Shown: positions 37,085 through 51,276, numbered from the stretch's first letter. The stretch: 64,000 nucleotides of DNA from Sapria himalayana (GCA_029783825.1 JAREIK010002431.1:106777-170776), one strand, 5' to 3'. Notes: a model not told the origin generated them from the sequence alone. Translations and numbers: made by a program.

Positions 37085-38235
37085 AGCTAGTGATCAATCC
37101 CTAGCTAAATTACAAGGGATTAGCTTGGGAATAACTAGGGAATGATGATTTTTTTATTAAAAAAATAGCAACGAACTAGCGACTGATTAGTGATGGAAAA
37201 TTATTCGAAAATTCTACTTAAGAAAAGTGGGGGATATAGCGACGGATTAGCGATAAAATTTTTTTCGCAAATTCCGCTCAAAAAAAGTGAGGATTTTAGC
37301 AATGGATTTAGCTAGCGACAAAAAATTTTTGTAACTTCCGCTCAATTAAAGCATGGATTTTAGCAACTGATTTAGCGATGAAATTTCCATTGCTAATAAA
37401 ATCAATGATTTAATGATTGATTTTGTGACAAAATATCCTTTGCTATTAAAATCAATGATCTAGCGACGGATATAGCGACGTATTTAGTGACGGATTTAGC
37501 GACGGATTTAGCGACGGATTTAGGGACAAAATTTCCCTTCTTAATAAAATTCTCTGATTTAGCGATGGATTTTTCCTTGATAATAAAATTCTTTATTTGG
37601 CGATGGATTTTGGGACGGAATATCTCTTGTTAATAAAATTTTTGATTTAGCGACGCATTTAGCGACTGATTTTCCCTTTCTAATAAAATCATTGATTTAG
37701 CGATGGATTTAGATATGAATTTTCCCTTGCTAATAAAATCCTTGATTTAGTGACGGATTTAGTGACAGATTTTTTCTTGCTAATAAAATCCTTGATTTAG
37801 CGATCATATTAGCGATGGATTTTCTCTTGCAAATAAAATTCTTGAATTAGCGACGGATTTAGCGACAAATTTTTCCTTGCTAATAAAATCTTTGATTTAG
37901 CGATGAATTTAGCTATAATTTTTCCCTTGTTAATAAAATCCGTATTTTATCTACTGATTTTGTGAGCTAATATCCCAAGCTAATAAAATCCATAATTTAG
38001 TGACAGATTTAGCGATGGAATTTCCTTAGAAAATAAAATCCTTAATTTTGCGACAGATTTAGCGACAAGATTTCCCTAGCTAATAAAATTTGTAATTTAG
38101 CGACGAATTTAACGACGAATTTAGCGACAGATTTTCTCGAGCTAATAAAATCCATAATAATAAAGACAAATTTTCCCTACCTTATAAAATCCATAATTTA
38201 GCTATGGATTTAGCGATGGTATTTCCCTAGCCAAT
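37085..38235. repeat. Left subterminal repeats of the CACTA element
   Basis: About 20 degenerate units of roughly 50 bp: TTGCTAATAAAATCCTTGAT, TTAGCGACGGATTTAGCGAC, and TTTCCC. Such dense subterminal motifs are the binding sites of TNPA-type proteins in En/Spm. Motif identity is seen directly; binding is inferred. Confidence 0.8.
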
Positions 38236-41200
38236 ATTTAATTATATAATTTTTTTTATTTCTTATTTATTTTAATATTTTATTTAATTTTATTTATTAT
38301 ATGTATGTTATTGGTTTATAGATGAGCAATCCTTGAAACACACATTCTCCTGATAAAATCATAAAAAATGATATTATAAAAAATTAATTTAAAATACATA
38401 AAAATACAAAAAAATTAAATTATTAATTAGGACTAAATTATCTATTTTTATTATGTATTAAATTTTTAAAAAATTATACAAAAATTTTTTTAAAATTTTT
38501 AATTAAGAAACTAAATAATTTAAATTATAGTAACATTAAATAATTAATTCAATAAGTAGTATAATTTTTTCGATATTTTAAAAATTAAATTAACAACATT
38601 AAAATTTCAAGTAATTTAAATGTAAATTAATTCATTGTATGATAAAATAGAAAATATTTTCGAAAATATCTGAATTGACGAATAAACTAATAAATATTTA
38701 TATTATTATAAGTATTAAAAAATTTTTATGATTATACAAAACTTTTAAAAAAATTAATAATACAAATTTTGAAAATCTAGAAATATAATAAAAAAATATA
38801 TTTTTTTAATAAAGTTAAAAGAAAATAAAATAATAATTATAAATAAATACATAGATGCTTAATCCTACTAAAATTTATAAAAAATAAATAATTAAGTAAT
38901 ATTTATATAATTAGCTTTTAACATTAATTTTTTATTAAAATAATAAATATTACTTTTTGTAATTATCTTCTCACTTTAAATAATTTTTTGTATATTAAAA
39001 ATTATTAATGATATCAAATAATATGAAAATTTATGCGTTTAAAATTATTTCTTATTATCTTCGTAAAAATTAATATGAATTCTTAAAAATTTATAACCAT
39101 AAAATATAAATTTTTATATAATTTATAACATTAAGAGTATTTTATAACTTTTAGGCAAGTAGCTAGATGACAAATCATCTTTTCATTTATGTTTTATTAT
39201 ATGATGTTGGTTAATTTTGTCTCTATTTGATATTTTTTTAAGGTAATACATATTTTTTTTATTATTTATATATTTATTATTTAGTTAATATTATAATAAA
39301 AAATTGTAAGGTATTTGTTTTTCATTTGTACCTTGCTACACGCACATTAATTTTGTTGAACAAATTTTGATAGTAAATAAACTTAATGAGTATTTTTGCA
39401 TTATATATATATATATATATATATATTGTTTATTTAATGTTTTAATAATTAAAAATATAAATATTTTTTTAAATAGACATTTTCTCTCTCGACTCGACAC
39501 ATAACTAACACGTGAATCAAAGTCCTCTGCATTCCATCTATCTATCGATGCTGATACAACTAAAATTAATTCAAGGTTTAAGTTTTAATTTTTTATTGAT
39601 TTGAGGTATGTTTATACATTTATTCTTGATCGATTATCTTGGATTGCTTAATCAAAGAGTAAGCATTTATATTCTATTTTTTCATAATATTAAATACTTA
39701 ATGTCCTTAGTTGGGAGGTTTAAGCTTCATATGAGTCTAGAGTCTAACCTAATATGGCATCTGTTCACCTAAATAATTTCATCAGATCAATTCTTGAGTA
39801 TCAACCCGAACAAATATGTAACGTTTTTGTCAGATAGTATGTGTTCTACTTATACTTATGCTTATCCTATAATTAATTATGACAAGCTAAAGAGAAGTTG
39901 ACAATTGTATATTTTAACTTCAATGTAATTATTATAAATTACTACTGGTTGAGTTGTTAAATCAACCGCAACAACTATTGTTGAGTTGCCCCATTCATTT
40001 ACTTGTCATTTCGAAGATTGTTGTATATTCTATATCTATCTAAGGGTTGTTGGCCTAATATAACTATCAAAATGTGGCATATGATTGACTTTTATGGTGA
40101 GACCATTATATCTAGAATCTCATATGAAGCTGATAATCATATGTCAACCTTTAGTATTATGTGTGATAAACTCAAAAAATTATAATAATTAACTTTGTTT
40201 TTAGAACATATGAAAAGGGTTATCGATGAAAAAGATATCATCATTATATATAATAGGCACATACCATCATTATATCAATAGGCACCCAATACTTATTCAT
40301 ATCATTCCTTGACTAATTGGTCTAGAAAATCTTGTTTATTACTATTGGCACTTAAATTAATATTTTATTAGTATTTTTGTTAAATATAATACCCATGAAC
40401 TAGAATACTAATCCATTGATAGTCTTGCATTTATTAGGTTGAATAATGGTTATAATTTGTCATAGGAAGAACTAAGAAAATTTAAGGAAAATCTAATAAC
40501 ATAGGTTATATCACATGAGCCAAAATACTGAGCAATGTCTGAGTTCCCAAAAATATATATGAGATAAAACAAAAAATAATTTGGTTGAGTCCTTCAATTT
40601 TTAACTTTATGTTGAACATCATCATTGGACATGTAAATTTCTAATGAAACATAAGGAAGAGTAGGTAATATATAACATTTCCAAGAGTCAATCATTACTA
40701 GTGGCTATATTGATGAATGTTGTTTTTAGAGTTTGCACTAGTCAGACTTATATTAACATTGACAACATGAATAGAAAGTGCACATGTAGAAATCAATAAA
40801 TGTTGGGTATCCTGAGTGATCATGTACGTCCAACATTACAATTGATTGGTCAATCCATGATTGAGGTGATTAATATAAATTTTCCAACCAAGAGTTGATA
40901 TATTTATGATCATAATCAAGTATTAAGATGAATAGCATGCCTTTAATTTGTAAAGATACTATGTGTTGGGTATGACACCATTTAGTTCTCATTATACCCT
41001 CCTCACTCTAAATACTTTGAATCTCAATTTATGAATAAATCGACTATGTTTTGTTTCAAATGAAATGTGACTAGGCATCATAAAATGACTTACGAGAATC
41101 TATTAGTATAATATTTTATCTTCTTTTTTATTGATTGTATTAATACCTATATCATACAACTTATTTTGAAATCATCTTCATATGGTGTACTGTTGATTAC

Positions 41201-41274
41201 TGGGTAGTAATCTTCATCATTGATGAATGTCTATTTATTATCATCCATATACATATAACATATTACTTCTACAA

Positions 41275-41307
<33 letters not shown>

Positions 41308-42703
41308 GATGGTAACATGTTGCTCTTATAATATATTACAACCGTATGTATATTATTATATTATATATATATATATATGGTGTAACATGTAACAATAATT
41401 ATATATATACTACACTATATATAAATATATACTAGAATTAGCATTTAAATTTCAGCAAAATTAAAATTGATGAAAAACTCAATGAGTGTATAGATAGTGT
41501 TGCTAATGTTTTTTACTTGAGGTGTGCTTGATGTGGAGCATGCGATATTGCTCATGGTGTGCTGAGTATGAACCATTGTTTTTGCTCTAATTTCTTCTGA
41601 AAAATACTTGAGTAATCCAGATGTTTTCTATTTTAATTTACTTCAATTATGAATGGTTAAATCAGATATGGTTTTTATGATTTATGTTTTGTATTATGTG
41701 GTATTAGATTTAAGCAATGTGTATCTAGGTATAATTATTTGTGATGATGCGTGGTGTGCATTGTGCATTACATCTATGAATATACTATAAAATTATTTCA
41801 ATCGGCCTCTAATTTTTATCATCAATGTGGGCAACTTTTGTGTATACATGGCCGCTATTTATTTAATTCCACTCTAAAATAGTAAAGGTTCATAAAAATA
41901 AAAAAACTATTTATATGTTATAATTATAAATTTGAAATCCCCATAATAAACCCAACTAGTTTTGGGATTGAGTCATATTTCAATACTAGTTATTAATATC
42001 CGAGCTTCCTACACACACACACACATTATATATATATATATATATATTACAAGACCCTAATCACAATTTCTCATTTTTATACCATGAGACAGACTATATT
42101 TTCATAAATAATCATCACAAATAATTTCTTTATGAAAAAATATGATTACTAATGTCATTAATTAGATGTTCTACTAATTTTTCTTAATTTATACTTATGT
42201 GAAAATTTTGTTTAAACAATGATTCTATTTTGATTGATGTAAATCCATTATTAAAAATTCTGAGATATATAAAGATATTAGATGATACTTAACAAATTTC
42301 AATACTTATTCATAAGTTAGATTTTCCATGATGTTTGTGTATTTTTTTCTTTATAATATTCGATAATACTCAATGTGTACCAAAGAGAGTCAACACAACT
42401 CAGTTATCAAACATGCACATTTAATGGAATAAAATTTTTAGAAGCTATATAATAATATTTAATAATATATAATGCTTTTCAATATTATCTGATGATATTG
42501 ATTCAAAGACAGCTATTATTTTTTTAAAATAACATAGATTCTTTTATAGAAATAGATTATATTTGATATAATTTGATAAAGTTCGAAGTAGCTTGAATAT
42601 GTCTGATATCATCAATATTATTGAAACATTCTCAATGATTTCAATAATATTTGATATTATTTTTGCCTCTTGTTATATTATAATATTTTGATATATATCC
42701 TAT
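38236..42703. other. CACTA internal AT-rich sequence without recognised genes
   Basis: AT-rich, with an (AT)n run near 39407-39426, an (AC)n run near 41278-41307 and (AT)n runs near 41360 and 42028. A 60-codon frame at 40003-40185 and the sequence after it are full of stops and match nothing I recognise. Confidence 0.5.
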
Positions 42704-42800
42704 CACTGCAAGAAAATGTCGATTTAGCTAGGGATCAATCCCTAGCTAAATTACAAGGGATTAGCTAGGGAATAGCAAGGGATTGATGATTTTGGGTTGA
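42704..42800 (+). mobile_element. Second, truncated CACTA left terminus
   Basis: CACTGCAAGAAAATGTC followed by TAGCTAGGGATCAATCCCTAGCTAAATTACAAGGG-type sequence repeats the first ~95 bases of the element at 37053 and then diverges. Its flank (TAT) does not match the GAA at the right end, so it is not the active left end of this copy. It may be a nested terminal fragment or an internal duplication. Confidence 0.75.
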
Positions 42801-44156
42801 GTTTGGGAGAAGGGTAGGTAGATAAAAAAAGTATAATATTTTAAATCTATAACATTTTTGATTTAGATAGAGGATATAAAACTATTAAAAATATTTAGAA
42901 ATTTTAAATGTGTTAATCACCACAATGATGCAACACATTAGATTTTTTTCTACCAAAAAATATTTTAACAACTTCAATTTATGATTTTAGTTATGACAAT
43001 GTAGTTTATTATTACTCTAACAATTTAACTTCTACCAAATTTATATTAACTATAATTTATACCATTAACAACTATGGATTATGAAGAGTTTGGGTATCTT
43101 TGTAATGTTGATGAATTTCATGCCATACAAGAGTATTCTTCTTACGACAACATTCGTTAGGACACCCTTTATCCTGCCATGTTAATAACATCATCTTTTA
43201 ACACATGATAATTTTTTTGTGCTGCAATATATTTATTATAAACAATTTAAAAAACTAATAAATATGAGTAGTAATTATTAATTAAACGTTGTAGTTATTA
43301 GTTGAGTATGATAACTATTACTTGTAACCTACAAGCTTGAATCTAAGTATCATGTTTCACAAAATTTGTAACAGATGTATCTTGTAATAAATAGTAATAA
43401 AGAATATAAGAAAATATGAGAATTATTATGGAAATGTAAGTATCATTAATGAAACATTAATTTATAGTACCAGCAAATGTGTGTGAGTACTCTTTTATGT
43501 GAGTGCTCTTTTATAGTTTAATATGATATAAACATATTTACTAATTAATTTTTAGTCCAGAAAATATATTGTTAAATATTATTTCATATCTTAATAAAAT
43601 AAATATAAATTAGTATAATTTCAAGAACATCAATACAATATAATAAAAAAAATAGTAACATATCATAAAAATACAGCAAAATGAATTATAAGGAACATTA
43701 ATAAGTTGTAATAAAAAAATAAAAATTTCAAAACTATTAAGAATTATATTATATTTTTATATTTTTTTTATCTTGAGATACTAGGATGAGATGATTCATA
43801 TAGATTAAGAGTATTTATAGTTTATTTTTGTATATATAAGTGAATTTTTATTTTATTTAATAAATGATAATGTCATTTTATAATTTTTATTAATAATATT
43901 ATATTATTGTGAGTTTTTATTTATTTTATTCAGTTGTTTTATTTATTACGAGAATACTCGATATGTATTAATCTTCATATTTTTTTTCAATATATATATA
44001 TGTGGACATGCAACTATATGGAAGAAATTTATGATGCTTTAGCAGAACATCTCTTCGCTATAGAAGCCATAGTAAATGGCCATTCAAAGTAACTTCATGC
44101 TTATGTGGAAAATTGTAGAAATATAGTATTTATTTCTCTCTCTCTCTCTCTCTAAA
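42801..44156. other. AT-rich sequence, nothing recognised
   Basis: No repeat family or coding frame identified; a CT microsatellite lies at about 44134-44153. Confidence 0.45.
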
Positions 44157-45155
44157 GATCATTGCTGGTCATATTTTAGATATTTGTTGAAGTTGTATGA
44201 CTATATATAAATAGTTGTATAACTATATATAATAATTATATACCTTTATTAGACTCTATATAATTAAATATAACTATATTTGTAAGTATGTATACATATA
44301 TGTAAATCTATCTATATATTTATAACTTTATATATTTATGTATAATTATTTGTATGAATATATCTATATATAACTATATGTTTAACTATATAAAAATATT
44401 TATAGTTATATATACTAGATGTATAATAACTTATAATTATAAATAATTATATCTTATCATATGTATTACTATAAAAGCTTTATACATAACTATATTTAAA
44501 TAAAATAATTTACAACTTATATTTAATATACATTTGCATATATTAGTATTCAAAAATGTATTTTACTATATCTATACCTATACATAACTATAGGTATAGA
44601 TATATAAAATTATATAAATAAATATATATACCAACATGTATAAATATAAGTTTACCTATATGTGTAACTATATTTATAACCAGATGTAACTATATTTATA
44701 ATTAATATGTATAACAACATACAACATTATGTTAATTATATGTGTATAACTATATATAAATATTTTTAAAACTAAATACAACTTTATATAATTAAATATA
44801 ACTATATTTTTAACTATTTATACATATATGTATACATATATGTAAATCTATATACTTGTTTATAACTTTGTATATATTTATGTATAACTAAATATAACTA
44901 CTCATATGAATATATATATATATATATATATATAACTAAATGTTTAACGATATATAATTTTTTATAACTATATATATTATATGTATAATAACATATAACT
45001 ATACATAATTTTATATTATTTATGTATAACCTATATTTAAATATATAATTAACAACATATATTTAGTATACATTTTTATATATTAGTATTACAAATGTAT
45101 TTTAGTATATCCATACCTATATATAACTATATGTATAAATATATGAAATTATATG

Positions 45156-45186
<31 letters not shown>

Positions 45187-46085
45187 ACATGTATAAATAT
45201 AAGCTTAACTATACGTGTAACTATATGTATAATCACTTGTAACTATATTTATAATTTAATGTACAATAACATACAACATCATATTTAATTATATGTGTAT
45301 AACTATATATAAATATTTGTAAAACTAAATAAAACTTTATATAATTAAATATAACTATATTTTTAACTATTTATACATATATGTATACATATATGTAAAT
45401 CTATATATTTGTTTATAACATTGTATATATTTATGTATAACTATATTTAACTACTCGTATGAATATATATATATATATATATATATAACTAAATGTTTAA
45501 CAATATATAATTTTTTAAAACTATATATATTACATGTATACTAACATATAACTATAAATAATTCTATCTTACTATATGTATAACTATATAAACATTATAC
45601 ATAACTATATTTAAATATATAATTAACAACATTTATTTAATATACATTTTTATATATTAGTATAAAAAATATATTTTAGTATATCCATACCTATACATAA
45701 CTATATGTATAAATATATGAAATTATATGATAAAATATATATACATACATGTATAAAAATAAGTTTAACTATACGTGTAACTATACGTATAACTACATGA
45801 AACAATATTTATAATTTTATGTATAAAAACATACAACACAATGTTTAACTATATGTGTATAACTATATATAAATATTCTTATAACTATATATAACTTTAT
45901 ATAAATAAATATAACTTTATTTTTAATTATGTATACATATATGTAAATATATATAATTGTTTATAACTTTGTATACATTTATTTATATTTACTTATAACT
46001 AGTTGTATGCGTATATCTATATATAATCATATGTTTAACTATATGTAACTATTTATAACTATATTTACTATATGTACCCTAACAT
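44157..46085. repeat. AT-rich tandem array, ~540-574 bp period
   Basis: About 3.5 copies of a long AT-rich unit built from ATAACTATAT words. The landmark CYATACCTAT recurs at 44572, 45111 and 45685 (spacings 539 and 574), and other landmarks such as GTTTATAACWTTGTATA and ACTAAATGTTTAAC recur likewise. It lies within the CACTA element upstream of TNP2. Confidence 0.75.
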
Positions 46086-46359
46086 ATAATTATATATGGG
46101 ATAATATTAATTTGTTGAACTAATTTTAAATTAAATAGCAAAAGATATAATATCAGCAATATGTAAGCACGTAGCATGAGAGTGTTTGTTGATCAGGCTC
46201 ATATATGGTATAATACTAATAAGGGTCGTACTCTTACCTAATTCTAGCCTTGGGCCTCAGGCTCAAATGCGAACTTATGTATGACAAAAGATGTAATATT
46301 TGATAGGTTTATACAAAAAAAAATTTATTTTCTTCTATATAATTTTTCATTCTAACACT

Positions 46360-46700
46360 GCGCTCTCTGTGTCTCTCTCTCTCCTCTCTAATTCTTCCTG
46401 TCACTCTATTCCTCTTTTCTTTATGCATCTCACACTCTCTCTCTTGTTATTTTCTTTCTCACTCTCCTTTCTTGCTTGCTCTCTCTCTCTCTCCTCTCTC
46501 CCTCTCTCTCTCTTCCTCTCCCTCTCTCTCCCTTTCACCATTTCTCTCCCCCTCTCTCCCTCCTCTATCTCCTTCTCTCTCTCTCCCCCTCGTCTCCCTA
46601 TTTCTATGCCCCTCTCTCTATCCCCACCTTATTTCTCTCTCTCTCCCCCACCTTATTTCTCTCTCTCTCTTTCTCTCTCTCTATCTCTCTCTCCTCCTTC
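46360..46700 (+). promoter_or_regulatory. CT-rich tract upstream of the TNP2 gene
   Basis: About 340 bp of CTCTCTC/CCTC sequence ending about 290 bp before the TNP2 ATG. CT-rich stretches are common in plant promoters and 5' UTRs, so a leader role is possible but not shown. Serine/leucine-only frames here are artefacts. Confidence 0.4.
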
Positions 46701-46992
46701 AAACATTAAATGTCTTTTTTTTGCTTTCCTTTCTTGTGCATTATCGCATTATCGCATTTTGCACCCATTATCTAGTATAACTATGATATCTAATAATCTT
46801 CATCGTGCAAAATTTTTTTTTTATCTATTAATGTAGATTCTACAAATTCATTACCTTGATATTCACGATATTTAATTTTTAAATATTCATTTGTAAGTAA
46901 TTTTATTTAATTATTTGTATATTTTGAAATAATAGAATGTTTTATTCAAAATAATGATTGGACATTATTTTTTGTAAATAAAACATGAAAAA

Positions 46993-49900
46993 ATGAGCTC
47001 AGATCGTTAGTGGATGTACAGAAGGGTTATTAATGAATTTTTCAATAAAGATTTTTTGACTAGGGCTTGAAACATTCATCAATTTTGCATGTAGTCAATC
47101 GAGATTGATTGATGGAGAAAAAATTAAGTGTCCATGTAATCATTGCAAGTGTCAGAATATCCCTTTTCATGATGCAAACATAATAAGATATCATTTGGCT
47201 AAATATGGCTTTGTGCCAAATTATTTTGTTTTGATTTATCATGGGGAAAGTACAATGGCTCTGAATATTGACCAAAATGAGGGTATTAAATCATTTGCTT
47301 GTGGTGAATAATCATCAAACACATACCATAGAATGATCACGTAAGTTGCTGGTGCTGACTTCAATTTGGATTACATGGATAAACCACCTAATCCTTAAGC
47401 TCAGAAATTTTATGAAATGCTTAAAGCTGCAGATAAAGAGTTGTGGCCATGGTTGTAAAACACTATTCGCAATTGTCACTTGTGGCTCGACTAATGAGCA
47501 TTAAGTCAGAAAATCATATGTCTGAGAAATTATTTGATCAGGCAACAAAACTTGATGAAGGAGATTGTTCCGGATAATAATTTGATCACTAACAACTTTT
47601 ATAACACTAAGAAGTTACTAGGAGGAATGGGTCAACAAGTGGAAAAAATTAATTATTGTTTAAATGAATTCATGTTATATTGGGGCGGTGATAGTGATTT
47701 AATTAGCTGTAAGTTTTGTGATCATCCTCGATTTAGTAAGGCACCTCGTGTTGTAGATACGCGACAAAAATTGAAGGTTGTCTTTAAGAAGATGTATTAT
47801 TTTCCATTAATTCTTCGATTACATAGACTATATGCATCAAATGCTATTGAAAATGATACGAAGTGGCATTCCGAGCATTAGGTTGAAGAAGGGGTACTGC
47901 GTAATCCATCAAATTCACATGCTTGAAACCATTTTAATTATATACATCAAGATTTTGCAGCAGAAAGCCGAAATGTGAGATTGGGTCTCTGCATTGATGG
48001 ATTTCAGCCATTTAGGCAATCTAGACAATAGTATTCAACATTACCAGTGATAGTGACGCCTTATAACTTGCCTCCATGGTTGTGTATGAAGGAGCAATAT
48101 ATATTTTTGTCAATATTGGTTCCAGGGCTAATAAATCTGAAAGACATGCTGAATGTTTTCTTACAGCCACTTATTATAGAGCTAAATCATTTATGGGATG
48201 TTGGCATGAATACATATGATATCTCAAAGAAGCAAAATTTCATTATGCGGGCAGCCCTTATGTGGACGATAAGTGACTTTCCTTGCATATTCAATATTGT
48301 CTGGCTAGAGTACTACAGAATGATTTGCATACCCGTATTCCATGATAAATTATGATGCATTTACCCTCAAATTTAGTGGTAAACAATCATGGTTTGATAA
48401 CCATCATAAGTTTCTACCTATGAATCATCCATTTCTAAGAAATAGAACTGCATTACGATAAATACAACTGTGATAACAGTTGCACCAGTAGTTCGTTCAG
48501 GAGATGATATTATGACATAGATTCAGAGTTTGGGTTTTAAGATGGTAACTGAAAAGAAAGCTACTGAAAGTAATAGCCCAATAGGCAAATTATTTGGCTG
48601 GAGGAAACGTAGTCTATTTTGGGACTTTTCCTATTGAAAGTCCAATTTAATTTGTCATAACTTAGATGTAATGCATATTGAAAAAAATGTTCTTGACAAT
48701 ATTTTCAACACTATCCTTAATGTAGATGGAAAAACAAAAGACACTTTAAAATCAAGACAAGAGCTGAATGATTACTATCGATGCCTTGAATTGAAAATGA
48801 ATGATGAGACAAGAAAATTCTCTAAAGCTAGCTACACACTTGATAAGAAGGAAAGACATATATTGTGTGAATGGGTTAAAAGTTTGAAATTCCCTGGTGG
48901 ATATGTGTCAAATATAGGTAGATGTGTGGATATGAAGTATCTTAAGTTATTTGGAATGAAAAGTCATGACTGTCATGTTTAATACCAATTGCATTATGTG
49001 AATTACTTCCACTAAGCATTTGAAATGTCCTTACAAAACATAGTTTGTTTATCAAACAGCTAACTGCAACCACAATCAAAATAGATGAAAATGTGAGGCT
49101 GGAGAATGACATTCCACTTATTATTTGTAAGCTTGAATAGATATTCCCACCGAGTTTTTTTGACTCGATAGAGCATTTGCTGGTTCATTTGGCATATGAA
49201 GCAATGATTGCAGGGCCAGTGCAATTCAGATGGATGTATCCTTTTGATAGGTAAATACATATAATTTGATGTGTTTTATTATTTAGTACTTTAATCTAAT
49301 TGAATCATAATAAGTTGAAATTGAATGTTAGAAACAAGGTAAAAGTTGAAGCTTCAATTTATAATGCATATTTAGTTGATGAAGCATCATCATTTTGTTC
49401 TTATTATTTTGAAGATCATGTTAATACAAAGAATATAAATGTGTCACGGAATTATGAAGGTTATGTGATGGTAGAAGTTGATTCTATGGACAAACTATCT
49501 ATCTTCAAGCACTTGGAAGAGCATTTGGAAGAGCAATAAAAAGATGTATGACTGATGAAGAGTACAAAGTAGAGGTGTCAAATTAAACATGCTGGGCCAG
49601 CCCGACCATGCTTTCGTGTCGTGCTAGGCACAGTTCTGTGGAGGTCAACCCGATATAAGTATGCGGCATGAATCCGTCGGGTTCGGCCAGGTCAGGCCGA
49701 ACCCCTAATATAAAAAAAAATTAGGGGTTCGGCTGCGTGTTGTCGTGCCACCGCGTGCTGAACCCCTAATTTTAAAAAATCAGGGTTTCGGCATGCCAGA
49801 AACCCTGATTTTTTTAAAAAAAATTAGGATTTCGGCGTGCTCGAAACCCTGATTTAAATAAAATTAACGTTTCGGAACCCCCGTAACCCTAATTTTTTTA

Positions 49901-51276
49901 AAAAAATTTGGTTACTCAGCTGATGCAGAGGTACTATGCCAACGGGCCATTGTACCGTGCTGGGCCAGGCACAACACGAGGCCCAGTTGGCCTCGGCACG
50001 ACATGACACGATTGGGGCCATGGTCGGGCACGTCACGAGCCCGAGCATGGGAAATTACCATGCTGGGATAGCCCAGGCACGACCGAATCATGCAGTGCCT
50101 CGTGCCGGCCCGAGCCGGCCCTGCCTGGTTGACACCTCTAGTACAAAGCAACCCGGAGCTATGTTTTACTTAATTGTAAGGAGGTTACATCATATATTGA
50201 GTATGTATACCCAAAATAGTTGCAGGTTTAATCATATTTTAATTTTATATTTAATAAGAATTATTAAAAATTGATATGCATTTTTTTTCTCAATTTATAT
50301 TTGTGCAATATTTATGTTGAGCAGTTGAAATATAGGCATCCAACAATTTCCAGCAGTGATGTCGATTATATGCTAGAAACTAAATTTGCGAATTGGTTAA
50401 AAATTATGTGAGTATAATTAAGATTTATGTTTTTGAATTATTTAATTTATTAATATCTTTTATTTGTTAATATCATTTTTTTAATTTATGTCACAGGCAA
50501 TTGATCCTTTAAATAGAGATTCAAATATTTTTATTCAGAATCTATGTAAAGGCTCGTTTAGATATGTGACAACCTTTCATTGGTATTTTATTAATGGATA
50601 TAAATTTCACATAATCGGGGATGATTCTTCTAAAATAACAATGAATAGTGGTATATGCAATAAAGGCTCATGTTATAGTGCAGATGAGATTGATTATTAT
50701 GGTCAACTCAAAGAAGTTATTGAGTTGGAGTATCCTAGACTCAAAAATAATAGGATTGTATTATTTAAGTGTGAGTGGTTTGATCCTACATGAAATGTGG
50801 GTACAAAGATTCATTCGGATTTTAAGCTAGTGAATACTAACCATAAACACAATTATTATCGATATGAACTATTTATTATGGTAGTTCCAAAAACTCAGGT
50901 ATATTATTACACATATCTGAGTTTATCTTGTGATAAGAGAGATTGGTGGGTGATTTGCAAAATCAAAGCTCGATCAAAATTTGAAGTACCAACATCACAA
51001 CAAAGAAGTGCAGACTTAGAAATTGCACTGGCATTCCAGAAAGATGATATAAATAATATTGAGCCTGTAAATGTTGTTATAGATACAGAAAATTTATGTG
51101 AGTCAAATGATGGCACAATATAAATTGAAGATGATCAATTTCTATCTAAAGATGAGTTCGAACTTCTATCAGAATCAGACGAAATATCAGAAGATCCATT
51201 GGAGGATGACAGTGATGCCGATAATTATAATTATATTATAAATTTAAACTATCAAAGACTTTTTATATTTTGTTGA
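46993..51276 (+). pseudogene. TNP2-like CACTA transposase pseudogene
   Basis: Main transposase of the CACTA element. ATG 46993 begins MSSDR-stop-WMYRR, the transposase-associated N-terminal domain, continued in another frame by IKCPCNHCKC (47105 onward). The TNP2 core follows: YNTKKLLGGMGQ, CKFCDHPRF, RLGLCIDGFQPF, VIVTPYNLPPWLCMKE (about 48047-48095) and MRAALMWTISDFP. Then come MHIEKNVLDNIFNTIL and MKSHDCHV (48671-48980), PPSFFDSIEHLLVHL and RWMYPFDR (about 49150-49250), and a DUF4216-type region with YYGQLKEVIELEYP and FKCEWFDPT (50690-50793), ending at a TGA at 51274-51276. An hAT derivative sits between these last parts. Apparent introns end in CAG near 50497. Frames change and several stops occur, for example a TGA after WFDPT. 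Confidence 0.9.
49570..50140. mobile_element. Non-autonomous hAT element inside the TNP2 gene
   Basis: A 571-bp insertion with perfect 12-bp terminal inverted repeats TAGAGGTGTCAA, flanked by the 8-bp duplication GTACAAAG (49562-49569 and 50141-50148). GC-rich ends with GGGCCAGC, CGTGCC and GGCACG words match the subterminal regions of the hAT at 18419-22001. Its left end closely resembles the reverse complement of the right end of that element. The middle repeats AACCCTAATTTTTTTAAAAA-like segments. No transposase; mobilised by a relative if at all. Confidence 0.95.

Noticed and set aside
40003..40900. Possible retrotransposon gag remnant in the CACTA interior
   Set aside because: Some phrases (DKLKKL, EHMKRVIDEKD) loosely recall copia gag, but stops are frequent and no zinc knuckle or protease follows.
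46300..46836. Ser/Leu/Pro-rich frames of up to 178 codons
   Set aside because: Produced by the CT-rich tract in three overlapping frames.
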